A DNA stretch of 64,000 bases from Flavobacteriales bacterium. Its GTDB lineage: Bacteria > Bacteroidota > Bacteroidia > NS11-12g > UBA9320. Every line of letters starts with the position of its first letter. The first letter of the stretch is position 1. The translations under genes were made by a program, and so were the position numbers. Below the pieces are notes generated by a model, which was not told the origin of the DNA, ran no database searches, and saw only the letters and a program-made list of their open reading frames with translations. The DNA is taken from NCBI GenBank assembly GCA_020635455.1, contig JACJZT010000007.1:1-64000 (forward strand). The letters run 5' to 3'. This document shows positions 9,468 to 18,328 of this stretch, one piece after another.

Positions 9468-10064
9468 ATGAAAAAACACGGGTTACATAAACTGTCTGCG
9501 ATCTGCCTTTTCATTTTATTTTCTGTGGGATTTGTTTCCGCTCAGGACACAACTCAACGAAAAACAAGACTTGTGCGATATGAAGTGGTAGACGGCGACA
9601 CCTTTCCGGTGTATGCCTTTGACGAGTTCATCCTTAAGGACCTGAACGACCCTGAAGCTTATAAAAAATACCTGCGTTTGGTAAGAAATGTAAAAAAGAC
9701 TTTGCCCTATGCCAAATTAGCTGCATTTCGACTCCAGATGATGGAAGACAACCTGAATCAGCTTAAATCCAGGAAAGCAAGAAAAAAGTACATCAAACAA
9801 ACCGAAAAAGCCGTTAAGGAAGATTTTATGAACGACCTGAAAAAGCTTTCCACTACCCAGGGCATCATATTAATGAAGCTGGTTTATCGCGAAACCGGCA
9901 AATCAACCTACCAGATCCTCAAAGATTACAGAGGATCTGCATCGGTACTTTTCTGGCAAAGTATGGGTGCTATCTATGGCACCGATATCAAATTAACCTA
10001 CGATCCTGTTGAAGATTATCAGATCGAGCACATCATTCGTTCGCTTGAGATAGAAGACAATTGA
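9468..10064 (+). CDS. DUF4294 family secreted protein
   Basis: A 198-residue protein starting at ATG 9468, chosen because it begins a clean signal peptide (MKKHGLHKLSAICLFILF ending near VSAQ); a TTG at 9417 would put 17 extra residues ahead of it. The mature part matches the Bacteroidota-specific DUF4294 family: VVDGDTFPVYAFDEFILKD, YLRLVRNVKKTLPYAKLAA, and the C-terminal GAIYGTDIKLTYDP. The role of the family is not known; the location is predicted to be periplasmic. Its stop codon overlaps the TTG start of bshB1 (TTGA), an arrangement suggesting co-expression with bacillithiol synthesis, though no functional link is known. Confidence 0.85.
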   Translation: MKKHGLHKLSAICLFILFSVGFVSAQDTTQRKTRLVRYEVVDGDTFPVYAFDEFILKDLNDPEAYKKYLRLVRNVKKTLPYAKLAAFRLQMMEDNLNQLKSRKARKKYIKQTEKAVKEDFMNDLKKLSTTQGIILMKLVYRETGKSTYQILKDYRGSASVLFWQSMGAIYGTDIKLTYDPVEDYQIEHIIRSLEIEDN

Positions 10065-10768
10065 AGAATTTGAAACTAGACATATTGGTTTTTGCAGCGC
10101 ATCCTGACGATGCTGAACTGGCATGTTCAGGAACTTTACTTCACCATATCGCTATGGGATATAAAGTTGGGATCGTAGACCTGAGCAGAGGTGAATTAGG
10201 AACCAGAGGATCTGCAGAACTTCGGAAAAAAGAAGCTGAAGAGTCATCCAAAATTCTGGGTATCCACGCCCGGGAAAATCTTCAATTGCCTGATGGTTTT
10301 ATCGGGGATTCTGCAGATAACCGACTTAAGGTGATTGATGCGATCCGAAAATACAAGCCGGAACTTGTTTTGGCCAATGCCCTCAGCGACAGACACATCG
10401 ATCACGGACATGCGGCAGAATTGGTTCATAATGCGGCCTTTCTTTCAGGATTGATAAAAATTGTTACCTCATACGAAGCACACCGTCCACGTAAGGTTTT
10501 GCATTATATTCAGGATCAGTATATGAAACCGGATGTGGTTGTGGACATAACTCCATATTTCGATCAAAAAATGAAAGCCATCATGGCCTTTTCAAGTCAG
10601 TTTTACAATCCTGACAGCAACGAACCAAATACACCTATTTCGGGCTCGGATTTTATTGAATATCTTGAAGCCCGATCAAGGGAAATGGGACGATTGATAG
10701 GAGTAACCTATGGAGAAGGTTTTGTTTCAGACACCGCAATCAAATCAACTGATCTGACAAAAATTTAG
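10061..10768 (+). CDS. bshB1: N-acetyl-alpha-D-glucosaminyl-L-malate deacetylase (bacillithiol synthesis)
   Basis: BshB1 removes the acetyl group from GlcNAc-malate, the second step in bacillithiol synthesis. The 235-residue protein is a PIG-L/LmbE-type zinc deacetylase. The zinc site AHPDDAE is at residues 13-19 and the second zinc motif, DRHIDHGHAAELV, follows. DLSRGELGTRGSAELRKKEAE is the typical BshB1 signature. The start is TTG, overlapping the stop of the DUF4294 gene by one frame shift. bshA and bshC are not in the window. The thiol is the main low-molecular-weight thiol in many Bacteroidota, so this is a housekeeping gene. Confidence 0.94.
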   Translation: MKNLKLDILVFAAHPDDAELACSGTLLHHIAMGYKVGIVDLSRGELGTRGSAELRKKEAEESSKILGIHARENLQLPDGFIGDSADNRLKVIDAIRKYKPELVLANALSDRHIDHGHAAELVHNAAFLSGLIKIVTSYEAHRPRKVLHYIQDQYMKPDVVVDITPYFDQKMKAIMAFSSQFYNPDSNEPNTPISGSDFIEYLEARSREMGRLIGVTYGEGFVSDTAIKSTDLTKI

Positions 10769-10775
10769 AATTGGT

Positions 10776-12143
10776 TCAATCCTTGATCAATCTGAGTACA
10801 TAAGGTATCAATTCACCATCGTTTGTACATTCCAAAGGATGATCAACCTTAACTCCATAATAGTTCTTAAGTGCAGTTGCATCCGCTAATAATTGTGTGG
10901 TGGGGATCCATACCCGGATACCGGTGTTTGGAAGTTGTATCAAAACCGGCAGATCGTTAAGACCATATACATTCTGCCCCGATTCTTCTCCCAGAAAAAC
11001 CGTACCGGGTCGATTGCGAAGCCGACTACACAAAATACCCTTCGAATGGGTGACCCAACCGTCTGAAACAAGGTATACTTTACCATGAAATGAATTTAAT
11101 TCCGGTGGATTCTTTCCCAAAAGCACGTCCTTCTTTTCTTTTAGTTCGTTATATACTTCTTTTTGATAAAGACGTTCCGGTTCAATTTTATTCCCAAAAT
11201 CAATGCTTTCCAGAAATGGAACGGAACCGGGTTTTAAAAAATCAAAAAGAATTTTTGCAGCGTAATAATCGCGATCGCCACCGCCTTTCAAATTAAGGAT
11301 CAAATGTTGGATCGAGTTTATTTGGATCCTGCTAAAACACTCATCTAAAAAAATCTTCACATCTTCATTTTTAACGTTTTTAAATGAAGGAACTTTAAGG
11401 TAAGCTACCCCATCAATTAAACTGAATTGCATGAACCTTCCGGAAGTGTCCCCCACTTTCATTTTGTTTATGGACCGGTTTGCAATCGCATGGATCTCAA
11501 GGTTCTTAATTTCTTGCCGGTTGTTCTTAACTTCCAGTTTAACCATGCTATCCTGTGACCAGAAATTTGATTGATGCTTTGGATAAAAAGACTCAAGCCA
11601 TCTTTTTGGCAAGGTTCTGTTAAATCCATCACAGGGTAATAGTTCAAAATTTTTATTCAAATAATGTTCTACTTCCTCATTATTAATTTTCAAAATCTCA
11701 CAACTTTCTATTGGCCCATTTGCAGTTGCGTAAAATTCAGAAGCAAAGAATCGGCTTCCACAGATCCTTATATCAAAAGGACTCTGCAAAACATTCTCTT
11801 CCCTGAATTTCAGATATTCTACAGAATGCCCCCATTGGGTATTAAAGCAACCTATTTTCGTAAATAAGGGTGCCAGTAATTTTAAAAAACTCAGATAAGA
11901 CCTGTTTGAGTCGATCCCCGTCCTGATCCTAAAAATTTCATTTTCAAATTTTTTATTATCAAGAACCCTGTACAGATCCGGATGGATCTCCTTAAGGTTT
12001 TTTTCCAATAAATTAAGATCTTCTATCAGTTCGCGGGGCTCATAAATTTTGTACGTATTTAATTGGGCAAAGTTTAACTTTCCGATAAGAATGAAAATGC
12101 ATGCAATTAAGTTGCGGCAGAAAGCACTATAGCACCTGATCAT
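10776..12143 (-). CDS. S41 family peptidase-like protein
   Basis: A 455-residue predicted secreted protein (hydrophobic N-terminus ending near LNFAQ). The C-terminal half has the tail-specific protease fold signs: SLIDGVAYLKVPSF, HLILNLKGGGDRD (the conserved strand and Gly turn), KVYLVSDGWVTHSKG and GEESGQNVYGLND, which lines up with the GEETGG motif. The Ser in THSKG is at the position of the catalytic serine; no PDZ domain is obvious, as in the non-processive S41 relatives common in Bacteroidota. The start overlaps the transporter gene by four bases, so it belongs to the minus-strand arm of the maltodextrin locus. Its substrate and link to sugar use are unknown. Confidence 0.75.
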   Translation of the reverse strand: MIRCYSAFCRNLIACIFILIGKLNFAQLNTYKIYEPRELIEDLNLLEKNLKEIHPDLYRVLDNKKFENEIFRIRTGIDSNRSYLSFLKLLAPLFTKIGCFNTQWGHSVEYLKFREENVLQSPFDIRICGSRFFASEFYATANGPIESCEILKINNEEVEHYLNKNFELLPCDGFNRTLPKRWLESFYPKHQSNFWSQDSMVKLEVKNNRQEIKNLEIHAIANRSINKMKVGDTSGRFMQFSLIDGVAYLKVPSFKNVKNEDVKIFLDECFSRIQINSIQHLILNLKGGGDRDYYAAKILFDFLKPGSVPFLESIDFGNKIEPERLYQKEVYNELKEKKDVLLGKNPPELNSFHGKVYLVSDGWVTHSKGILCSRLRNRPGTVFLGEESGQNVYGLNDLPVLIQLPNTGIRVWIPTTQLLADATALKNYYGVKVDHPLECTNDGELIPYVLRLIKD

Positions 12144-13459
12144 TCCGGTACGATACGGTCGTTGATCCGAAGACTCAACAGAGCTGCCAGCAACATAAAT
12201 ACACCGCCTAATTGAACTGCCAACATGCGGTCGTTGTTTAGCCAGTTGTTCATAATGTAACCAAAGAACAGGGAAGCGATGATCTCGGGTAAAACAATAA
12301 AAAAGTTAAAGATACCCATATAAACACCAACTTTATTTTCGGGCAGGCAGCCGCTTAACATTGCATAAGGCATAGACAAAATACTTGCCCAGGCAACCCC
12401 TACACCGGCCATAGAGAGATACAAATATGCCGGATCGTTAATAAATTTTATTGAAATTAAACCAACGGCCCCTGCAGAAAGACAAATGGCATGTGTGACT
12501 TTGTTTCCTATACGGGATGCCATCAATGGCAGGAATAAGGCAAACAAAAAAGTGATCAAATTGTAGAATGAAAGGGTCAATCCGGCAAACTCAACTCCTT
12601 CAAGGTATAATTGTGATTTTTCATCGGGGGCATTGAATACGTTTCTGGCCACCGCAGAAGAATAATAAAACCACATAAGAAAAAGTCCGGGCCACGTGAA
12701 AAACTGAACCAATGCCAATTGCTTCATTCTTGAAGGCATGTTAAAAATTGAATGAACGATCTCCCGAAGGCCAAATGCGATACCTTGTGAATCTGAATTT
12801 TTTAATTTATTCAGTTCCATATCCTCGGGAGGGTATTCCTTTGACTTAATGACAGTATACAAAACTGCACCAAAAAAAGCTACAGCTCCGGTGTAAAAAG
12901 AGAATTTAACGCTGTTGGGAATCTGACCGGGCAAAGCTGTGTTTGCAATTCCAAACCAATGGCTCATCATCCAGGGCAAAGCGGAAGCGATCACCGAACC
13001 GAGTCCAATGAACAAACTTTGCATTGCAAAACCTTTCGTCCTTTGCTCTTCCGGCAGCTTATCTGCAACAAAAGCTCTAAAGGGTTCCATGCTGATATTT
13101 ATAGACGTATCGAGGATCCAGAGCAATCCTGCAGCCATCCATAATGCAGATGAATTGGGCATAAAAACCAGGGCAATGGAACTCAAAATGGCCCCTATCA
13201 AAAAGTAGGGCCTTCGTCTTCCTAAAACAGGATGCCACGTACGATCGCTCATATAACCAATAATTGGCTGAACCAGCAGTCCGGTTAACGGGGCAGCGAG
13301 AAATAATAAAGGAATATCTCCGGCATCTGCACCGAGGTATTCATAGATCGGTCCCATATTGGCCATTTGAAGGGCCCACCCAAATTGAATGCCCAAAAAT
13401 CCAAAACTCATGTTCCAGATTTGAAGAAAACTTAGTTTTGGCTTATCGGATCTTTGCAA
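12140..13459 (-). CDS. SLC45-like MFS sugar transporter (maltose/maltodextrin uptake candidate)
   Basis: A 439-residue, 12-segment inner-membrane carrier. LSFLQIWNMSFGFLGIQFGWALQ, YEYLGADAGDIPLLFLAAPLTGLLVQPIIGYMSDRTW and GRRRPYFLIGA are diagnostic for the SLC45/sucrose-maltose symporter branch of the major facilitator superfamily. Other Bacteroidota maltose loci have a related transporter beside a GH65 phosphorylase and beta-phosphoglucomutase. Here those genes lie just across the divergent promoter region, so maltose or short maltodextrin import is the likely role, driven by protons or sodium. It follows the Nudix-type regulator by 40 bases on the same strand and is coupled to the S41 gene. 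Confidence 0.85.
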   Translation of the reverse strand: MQRSDKPKLSFLQIWNMSFGFLGIQFGWALQMANMGPIYEYLGADAGDIPLLFLAAPLTGLLVQPIIGYMSDRTWHPVLGRRRPYFLIGAILSSIALVFMPNSSALWMAAGLLWILDTSINISMEPFRAFVADKLPEEQRTKGFAMQSLFIGLGSVIASALPWMMSHWFGIANTALPGQIPNSVKFSFYTGAVAFFGAVLYTVIKSKEYPPEDMELNKLKNSDSQGIAFGLREIVHSIFNMPSRMKQLALVQFFTWPGLFLMWFYYSSAVARNVFNAPDEKSQLYLEGVEFAGLTLSFYNLITFLFALFLPLMASRIGNKVTHAICLSAGAVGLISIKFINDPAYLYLSMAGVGVAWASILSMPYAMLSGCLPENKVGVYMGIFNFFIVLPEIIASLFFGYIMNNWLNNDRMLAVQLGGVFMLLAALLSLRINDRIVPE

Positions 13460-13499
13460 AATATTTGAAAAAGGTTTAGATTATTTGGTTTGAAGACGT

Positions 13500-14243
13500 T
13501 TAAGACTTATCTATAAAATCCTGCAAGCCCTGATATTTTTTATTGAACATATAATATCTGGCAGGTTTGTGGCTGACACCTTCCTGTTTTTCTTTTAATG
13601 GCTTGATAATACCCGTTTTAAGGATCTTCCGTCTGAAGTTTCTTTTATCCAGTTCAGTTTGCAATATACTTTCATACAATAATTGCAATTGCGACAAAGT
13701 GAACTTCTGGGGCATTAATTCAAAGCCTGCCGGGATCTTATGCAGATCTGATTTCAGTACCTCAAGGGCTTTGTTCAGGATCTCGTTATGGTCGAAAGCA
13801 AGGTTTTGAATGTCTTTTATTTTAACCCATGATGCTTTTCTGGCAAATCCGGAAGGGGTTAAAGAATAATCTTCCAGCTTAACAAGTGAATAATAAGCTA
13901 CTGTAATCACCCTCGCTTCGGGGATTTCGCGAATGGCTTCAAGCCAACGCTGGTCTTCGGGTTTGTTCAGACGATTCGGGTTTCCGAAAGTCCAGAACTG
14001 TTCAAGGTACAGATCACTTAGGCCTGTCAGTTCTTTCAATACCCTTTGGGCCGCCTCATCAAGATCTTCGTTCTCAAGAATTAAGTTACCCGGAAGGGCC
14101 ATCAGATCATCTACGGTTTCATTTGCATCTCCGGTTTCCCTTTCGATCAACAAAACTTTAAGATCCACATTATCAAAACCAAATATCACACAATCAACAG
14201 AAACATGTGGATTCAACTTGAAATTTCGATTCTGAACGGCCAT
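13500..14243 (-). CDS. Nudix-fold transcriptional regulator (NrtR/AraR-like)
   Basis: The 247-residue protein has a Nudix domain (residues about 1-150) and a C-terminal winged-helix domain (about 155-247, FTLSQLQLLYESIL through NFRRKILKTGIIKPL), the layout of NrtR and Bacteroides AraR regulators. In the Nudix box the G-x5-E part is kept loosely but REUxEE reads RVLKEL, so two key acidic residues are lost and hydrolase activity is unlikely; the domain probably serves as a sugar or metabolite sensor. ATG 14243 (MAVQNRNF) is the start; an upstream ATG adds an implausible tail rich in Lys and Asn. Divergent to the plus-strand catabolic genes, it likely controls both arms. Confidence 0.86.
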   Translation of the reverse strand: MAVQNRNFKLNPHVSVDCVIFGFDNVDLKVLLIERETGDANETVDDLMALPGNLILENEDLDEAAQRVLKELTGLSDLYLEQFWTFGNPNRLNKPEDQRWLEAIREIPEARVITVAYYSLVKLEDYSLTPSGFARKASWVKIKDIQNLAFDHNEILNKALEVLKSDLHKIPAGFELMPQKFTLSQLQLLYESILQTELDKRNFRRKILKTGIIKPLKEKQEGVSHKPARYYMFNKKYQGLQDFIDKS

Positions 14244-14298
14244 CTGTTTCGTTAATAAATTCAAAAATATATTTTCAATCCAATTCAAAAAAATTTTC

Positions 14299-14324
14299 TT
14301 TGTGTAATTTTTACAATAAGTTTG
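14299..14324 (+). promoter_or_regulatory. Candidate sigma-A-type promoter of the maltodextrin operon
   Basis: TAAGTTTG at 14317-14324 fits the Bacteroidota -7 element TAnnTTTG exactly. A TTTG at 14299-14302 could be the -33 element, but the 14-base spacer is shorter than usual. It lies in the divergent intergenic region (14244-14384), about 60 bases before the kinase gene. No clear operator palindrome was found in this gap. Confidence 0.4.
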
Positions 14325-14384
14325 CAATCCTTTGCAGGTAAGCCTGTGAATGAATTTTATTTAAAACAAACAATACTTTAATTT

Positions 14385-15254
14385 ATGCTGCTGATAGCCG
14401 AAAGTGGTTCTACCAAATGCGACTGGATTCTTATCGACCGTGCCGGAAACAGAACCTTAACACATACCATGGGATTCAATCCATTTTTTCACAATGAAGA
14501 TATTATTGAATCGGAACTGATAAAAAATGAATTGCTTTTTAAAAATGCCGGATTGATAGAGTCGATCCGCTTTTACGGAGCCGGTGCTTCCAGTGAAGCG
14601 CGTAACAAAATTGTAGAAAATGGCTTAAGAAGGGTTTTCAGAAACAATGCCGACATCGTTGTAGATCATGACCTGAAAGCCGCAGCTATTTCTACTGCCA
14701 ATGACAATCCGGGAATAGCTTGTATTCTCGGAACCGGATCGAATTCATGTTACTTCGACGGAAAAGATGTGATGGAAATGGTTCCTGCACTTGGATATAT
14801 CCTTGGTGATGAAGGCTCGGGTGCCTATTTTGGCAAAATTATGCTGACCAAATACCTCTATCACAAATTACCCATAGAAATTGCGGAAGATCTCGAAAAA
14901 GAATACGGGATCAACAAAGAAAAAATATTTGACGGGGTTTACAATAAGCCTAACCCTAATGTTTATCTTGCGTCTTTTATGAAGTTTGTTTACAAGCACA
15001 GAGAACATCCGTTTTTCAAGGATCTATTGTACAAAGGATTGTCGAGTTTTATAAGCATTCATGTTTGGTGTTATCAGAATTACCGGGAGGTGCCGGTGCA
15101 TTTTGTGGGCTCAATAGCCTACTTATTCAAAGACACGCTCGAAGAAGTTGCCAGGAATTTCAGATTTAACATTGGACAGATCATACGGAAACCGGCCGAT
15201 AATCTGGCAGATTATTATTGTAAAAAACTTGGATACCCCATGCCAAAAGCTTAA
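14385..15254 (+). CDS. BadF/BadG-type sugar kinase (N-acetylglucosamine kinase-like; possible glucokinase)
   Basis: A 289-residue ASKHA-fold kinase. AESGSTKCDW at residues 5-14 is the phosphate-1 loop, FYGAGASS and VDHDLKAAAIS are typical of the BadF/N-acetylglucosamine kinase branch, and ILGTGSNSCYFDG is the phosphate-2 loop; GDEGSGAYFGK is also characteristic. Its stop touches the start of the beta-phosphoglucomutase gene, so it sits first in the catabolic operon. The phosphorylase downstream would release free glucose, which needs phosphorylation, so a glucokinase role is attractive. This is inference from context; homologues are usually named N-acetylglucosamine or glucosamine kinases. 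Confidence 0.85.
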   Translation: MLLIAESGSTKCDWILIDRAGNRTLTHTMGFNPFFHNEDIIESELIKNELLFKNAGLIESIRFYGAGASSEARNKIVENGLRRVFRNNADIVVDHDLKAAAISTANDNPGIACILGTGSNSCYFDGKDVMEMVPALGYILGDEGSGAYFGKIMLTKYLYHKLPIEIAEDLEKEYGINKEKIFDGVYNKPNPNVYLASFMKFVYKHREHPFFKDLLYKGLSSFISIHVWCYQNYREVPVHFVGSIAYLFKDTLEEVARNFRFNIGQIIRKPADNLADYYCKKLGYPMPKA

Positions 15255-15935
15255 ATGACCAAACCGGCCTGCATATTCGACCTGGATGGTGTGCTGGTAG
15301 ACACAGCCGTTTTCCACTTCAAAGCCTGGAAAAAAATAGCACGCAAACTCGGATTTGAATTAAGCTCTTTGCAGAATGAAATGCTCAAAGGCATAAGTCG
15401 AAGAGAATCGCTGGAAATAATCGTTCGTTTGAGCGGAACAAAGATCAATGCCGACGAAAAAGAACTTCTGCTCGAAGAGAAAAATCAGAATTACCTTTAT
15501 TTGATAAAAGACCTGCAACCGTCTGACCTCTTACCGGGTGCCGGGGAATTATTGCAACAATTATCCCTCAATCAACATAAAATTGGTCTTGGATCGGCAA
15601 GTAAGAATGCAAATTCAATTCTCATAAAACTGGGAATTCATTCGATCTTTGATGCGATCATTGATGGAAGCAAGACCAGTGCCGGTAAACCAAATCCGGA
15701 AGTATTTTTAAAAGCTGCCGAAGAGATGTCCGAACCGCCCGGGAATTGTGTGGTTTTTGAAGACGCTGCAGCAGGTATCGAAGCTGCAAAAAAAGCGGGT
15801 ATGTATGCAATAGGTATCGGACAGACTCAAAATTTGCCAAACGCAGATTTGATTCTTCCTGACCTTAAAAATTTCACTTACCAAAACTTCATGAATTTAA
15901 AATTTGACCTAAACAGCCTTATTGAAAATCAATGA
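15255..15935 (+). CDS. pgmB: Beta-phosphoglucomutase
   Basis: This HAD-family enzyme converts beta-glucose 1-phosphate to glucose 6-phosphate. All key residues line up with the Lactococcus enzyme: Asp9 and Asp11 in FDLDGVLVD, Ser114-Ala-Ser116-Lys-Asn in GLGSASKN, Lys145-Pro in AGKPNPEVF, and Glu169-Asp170 in VVFEDAAAG. The 226-residue length is normal for the cap-type C1 HAD mutases. It is preceded directly by the kinase gene and overlaps the GH65 phosphorylase gene by four bases, the classic gene pair for phosphorolytic use of maltose. Confidence is high for the enzyme class. Confidence 0.94.
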   Translation: MTKPACIFDLDGVLVDTAVFHFKAWKKIARKLGFELSSLQNEMLKGISRRESLEIIVRLSGTKINADEKELLLEEKNQNYLYLIKDLQPSDLLPGAGELLQQLSLNQHKIGLGSASKNANSILIKLGIHSIFDAIIDGSKTSAGKPNPEVFLKAAEEMSEPPGNCVVFEDAAAGIEAAKKAGMYAIGIGQTQNLPNADLILPDLKNFTYQNFMNLKFDLNSLIENQ

Positions 15936-18247
15936 AAAACTTTCTTGAATATGACGAATGGCTAATTGTTGAAGAAGGTTTCCACAAACCCTATCACAAA
16001 GTATCTGAATCGGTGTTCAGCATTGGAAATGGCAAGATTGGGCAAAGGGCTAATTTTGAAGAATATTATAGTGGTGAAACCCTGAATGGATCCTATGTTG
16101 CCGGTGTTTATTACCCGGACAAAACGAAGGTCGGGTGGTGGAAAAACGGATATCCTGAATATTTCGCCAAGGTTCCGAATTCAACCAACTGGATTGGTTT
16201 AAACCTTAAACTAAATGGTGAAACACTCGATCTGAATGTTATGGAGATCCTTAAATTCAGAAGGGTGCTGGATATGAAAAACGGTCTGCTGAGAAGAAAT
16301 TTCACACTTAAACTATCCGATGGCAACTTCGTTGAATTTGAAACGGAGCGCTTTTGCAGTATGAGTTTTCATGAAATAGGTGTAGTAAATTATAAGCTTA
16401 AGCCACTTAATTCTTCTGTAAACGTTGAAGTGGAATCGTATCTGGATGGAAACATTTTGAATGAGGATGCGAATTATGGTGAAAGTTTCTGGGATGCCGT
16501 TGAAAGCAGTTGTGAATCCGATGAAATGAGGCTCACGATAAAAACCCGGAAAACAGAATTCACAACCTCTACGGCTTGTAAAACTCTTATTAATGCAGGA
16601 GGAACTGTGTTAAATAAAAATGCATTTACACAAATCTCAGAACCAAAATTCACTTCGGTTTCGGCCAAATTTACGCTTAAAACAAATGAGACCTGTAACA
16701 TATTCAAATTTGTTTCTGTGTTGTCATCGCTTGATTGCGAACCGGAACTTATAAGTGACAGGTCAGGCGAATATTGCTTAAGCGCTTTCAATAAAGGCTA
16801 TGTTCAATTAAGGTCCGAACATTGCAATGCCTGGGAAGAGATCTGGAAAATGGCGGATATCAAAATACAGGGTGATGTGAAAGCTCAGCAGGCTATTCGC
16901 TTTAACATCTTTCATTTATATCAAACCTACACCGGTGAAGACTATCGATTAAATATCGGTCCAAAAGGATTTACCGGCGAGAAATACGGTGGCTCCACCT
17001 ATTGGGACACGGAGGCATATTGTCTACCTTTCTACCTTTCAACCGCCAAGCCTGAAGTTGCCCGAAATCTTTTGATGTACCGATACAATCATCTGAACAA
17101 GGCAATAGAAAATGCCGAAAAACTTGGTTTTAAAAAGGGCGCCGCGCTATACCCAATGGTAACCATGAACGGTGAAGAGTGTCATAATGAATGGGAAATC
17201 ACTTTTGAAGAGATACACAGAAATGGTGCCATAGCCTATGCGATCTTTGACTATGTAAGATACACCGCCGATTTCGATTATGTTCTTAATTACGGCCTCG
17301 AAGTGTTGATCGCCATAAGCCGTTTCTGGGCTCAAAGAGTGCATTGGAGCGCGAACAAAAATAAATATGTAATGTTAGGGGTTACCGGTCCAAATGAATT
17401 TGAAAACAACGTTAACAACAATTGGTACACCAATAAAATTGCCACCTGGACCCTTTCGTACACCCTGGAGTGTATCCATAAAACGGCTTCTGAAAATTCT
17501 GAAATATGGAATTCAATACAAAAAAAATGTTCTTTCGACCGTCAGAAAGAAACTGCGGAATGGCGAAAGATCATCGATACCATATACTACCCATATGATG
17601 AAACCCTTGGAATTTTCCTTCAACAGGATGGATTCATGGATAAAGAACAGCTTTCGGTTGAAGATCTTAAAAACGATGAAAGACCCATTGTTGAACACTG
17701 GAGCTGGGACAAGATCTTAAGGAGCATTTTTATAAAGCAAGCTGATGTATTGCAAGGGTTTTATTTTTTTGAAGATGAGTTCGACCTTGAAACCCTCAAA
17801 AGACATTACGATTTTTATGAGCCCAAAACCGTTCATGAAAGTTCCCTGTCACCCTGTGTACATTCTATTCTTGCTGCAAAAATTGGCTATTCAGAAAAGG
17901 CCTACTCGTTTTATCTGCAAACCTCCCGTCTGGACCTCGACGATTATAATAACGATACACGAGATGGATTGCATATTACAAGCATGGCAGGCACCTGGCT
18001 TGCTATTGTAAAAGGTTTTGCCGGAATGAAGGTGGTAAAGGATGAACTTCATTTTAAGCCATTTCTGCCTCCAAACTGGAGATCTTTTTCGTTCAGGTTA
18101 AATTTCAGAAATGCTTTGTTCGAAATTACCATAAACGAAAATGAAACCAAGGTTGAACAGATAAGTGGTAAGGAAGTTATTTACAAGGTTAATACAGACT
18201 TTTACAAAAAAAAGGAGCAGCCTGATGGCCACTCCTTACCTAATTAA
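15932..18247 (+). CDS. GH65 glycoside phosphorylase (maltose phosphorylase-like)
   Basis: GH65 phosphorylases split an alpha-glucoside with inorganic phosphate into beta-glucose 1-phosphate and a sugar. The 771-residue protein has the family layout: N-terminal beta-sandwich with GNGKIGQRANFEE, (alpha/alpha)6 barrel, and a C-terminal beta domain. GPKGFTGEKYGGSTYWDTEAY and VTGPNEFENNVNNNWYTN are conserved; Glu489 in the latter is the likely general acid. No signal peptide is present, so it is cytoplasmic. Overlap with pgmB and the nearby SLC45-like transporter favour maltose as substrate, but trehalose, kojibiose or nigerose phosphorylases share this family, so specificity is inferred. Confidence 0.9.
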   Translation: MKNFLEYDEWLIVEEGFHKPYHKVSESVFSIGNGKIGQRANFEEYYSGETLNGSYVAGVYYPDKTKVGWWKNGYPEYFAKVPNSTNWIGLNLKLNGETLDLNVMEILKFRRVLDMKNGLLRRNFTLKLSDGNFVEFETERFCSMSFHEIGVVNYKLKPLNSSVNVEVESYLDGNILNEDANYGESFWDAVESSCESDEMRLTIKTRKTEFTTSTACKTLINAGGTVLNKNAFTQISEPKFTSVSAKFTLKTNETCNIFKFVSVLSSLDCEPELISDRSGEYCLSAFNKGYVQLRSEHCNAWEEIWKMADIKIQGDVKAQQAIRFNIFHLYQTYTGEDYRLNIGPKGFTGEKYGGSTYWDTEAYCLPFYLSTAKPEVARNLLMYRYNHLNKAIENAEKLGFKKGAALYPMVTMNGEECHNEWEITFEEIHRNGAIAYAIFDYVRYTADFDYVLNYGLEVLIAISRFWAQRVHWSANKNKYVMLGVTGPNEFENNVNNNWYTNKIATWTLSYTLECIHKTASENSEIWNSIQKKCSFDRQKETAEWRKIIDTIYYPYDETLGIFLQQDGFMDKEQLSVEDLKNDERPIVEHWSWDKILRSIFIKQADVLQGFYFFEDEFDLETLKRHYDFYEPKTVHESSLSPCVHSILAAKIGYSEKAYSFYLQTSRLDLDDYNNDTRDGLHITSMAGTWLAIVKGFAGMKVVKDELHFKPFLPPNWRSFSFRLNFRNALFEITINENETKVEQISGKEVIYKVNTDFYKKKEQPDGHSLPN

Positions 18248-18328
18248 CCCTTATTTATGAAAAAGATGAGAAATGTGTATCACTACAGCATGAACTCATC
18301 ATAAACAAATAACGAATACGAAATTAAA

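Noticed and set aside
18212..18237. AAGGAG...CTCCTT hairpin at the end of the GH65 gene
   Set aside because: It lies inside the coding sequence, the T-run is on the minus side only and no minus-strand gene ends there. Coding constraint explains it well enough.
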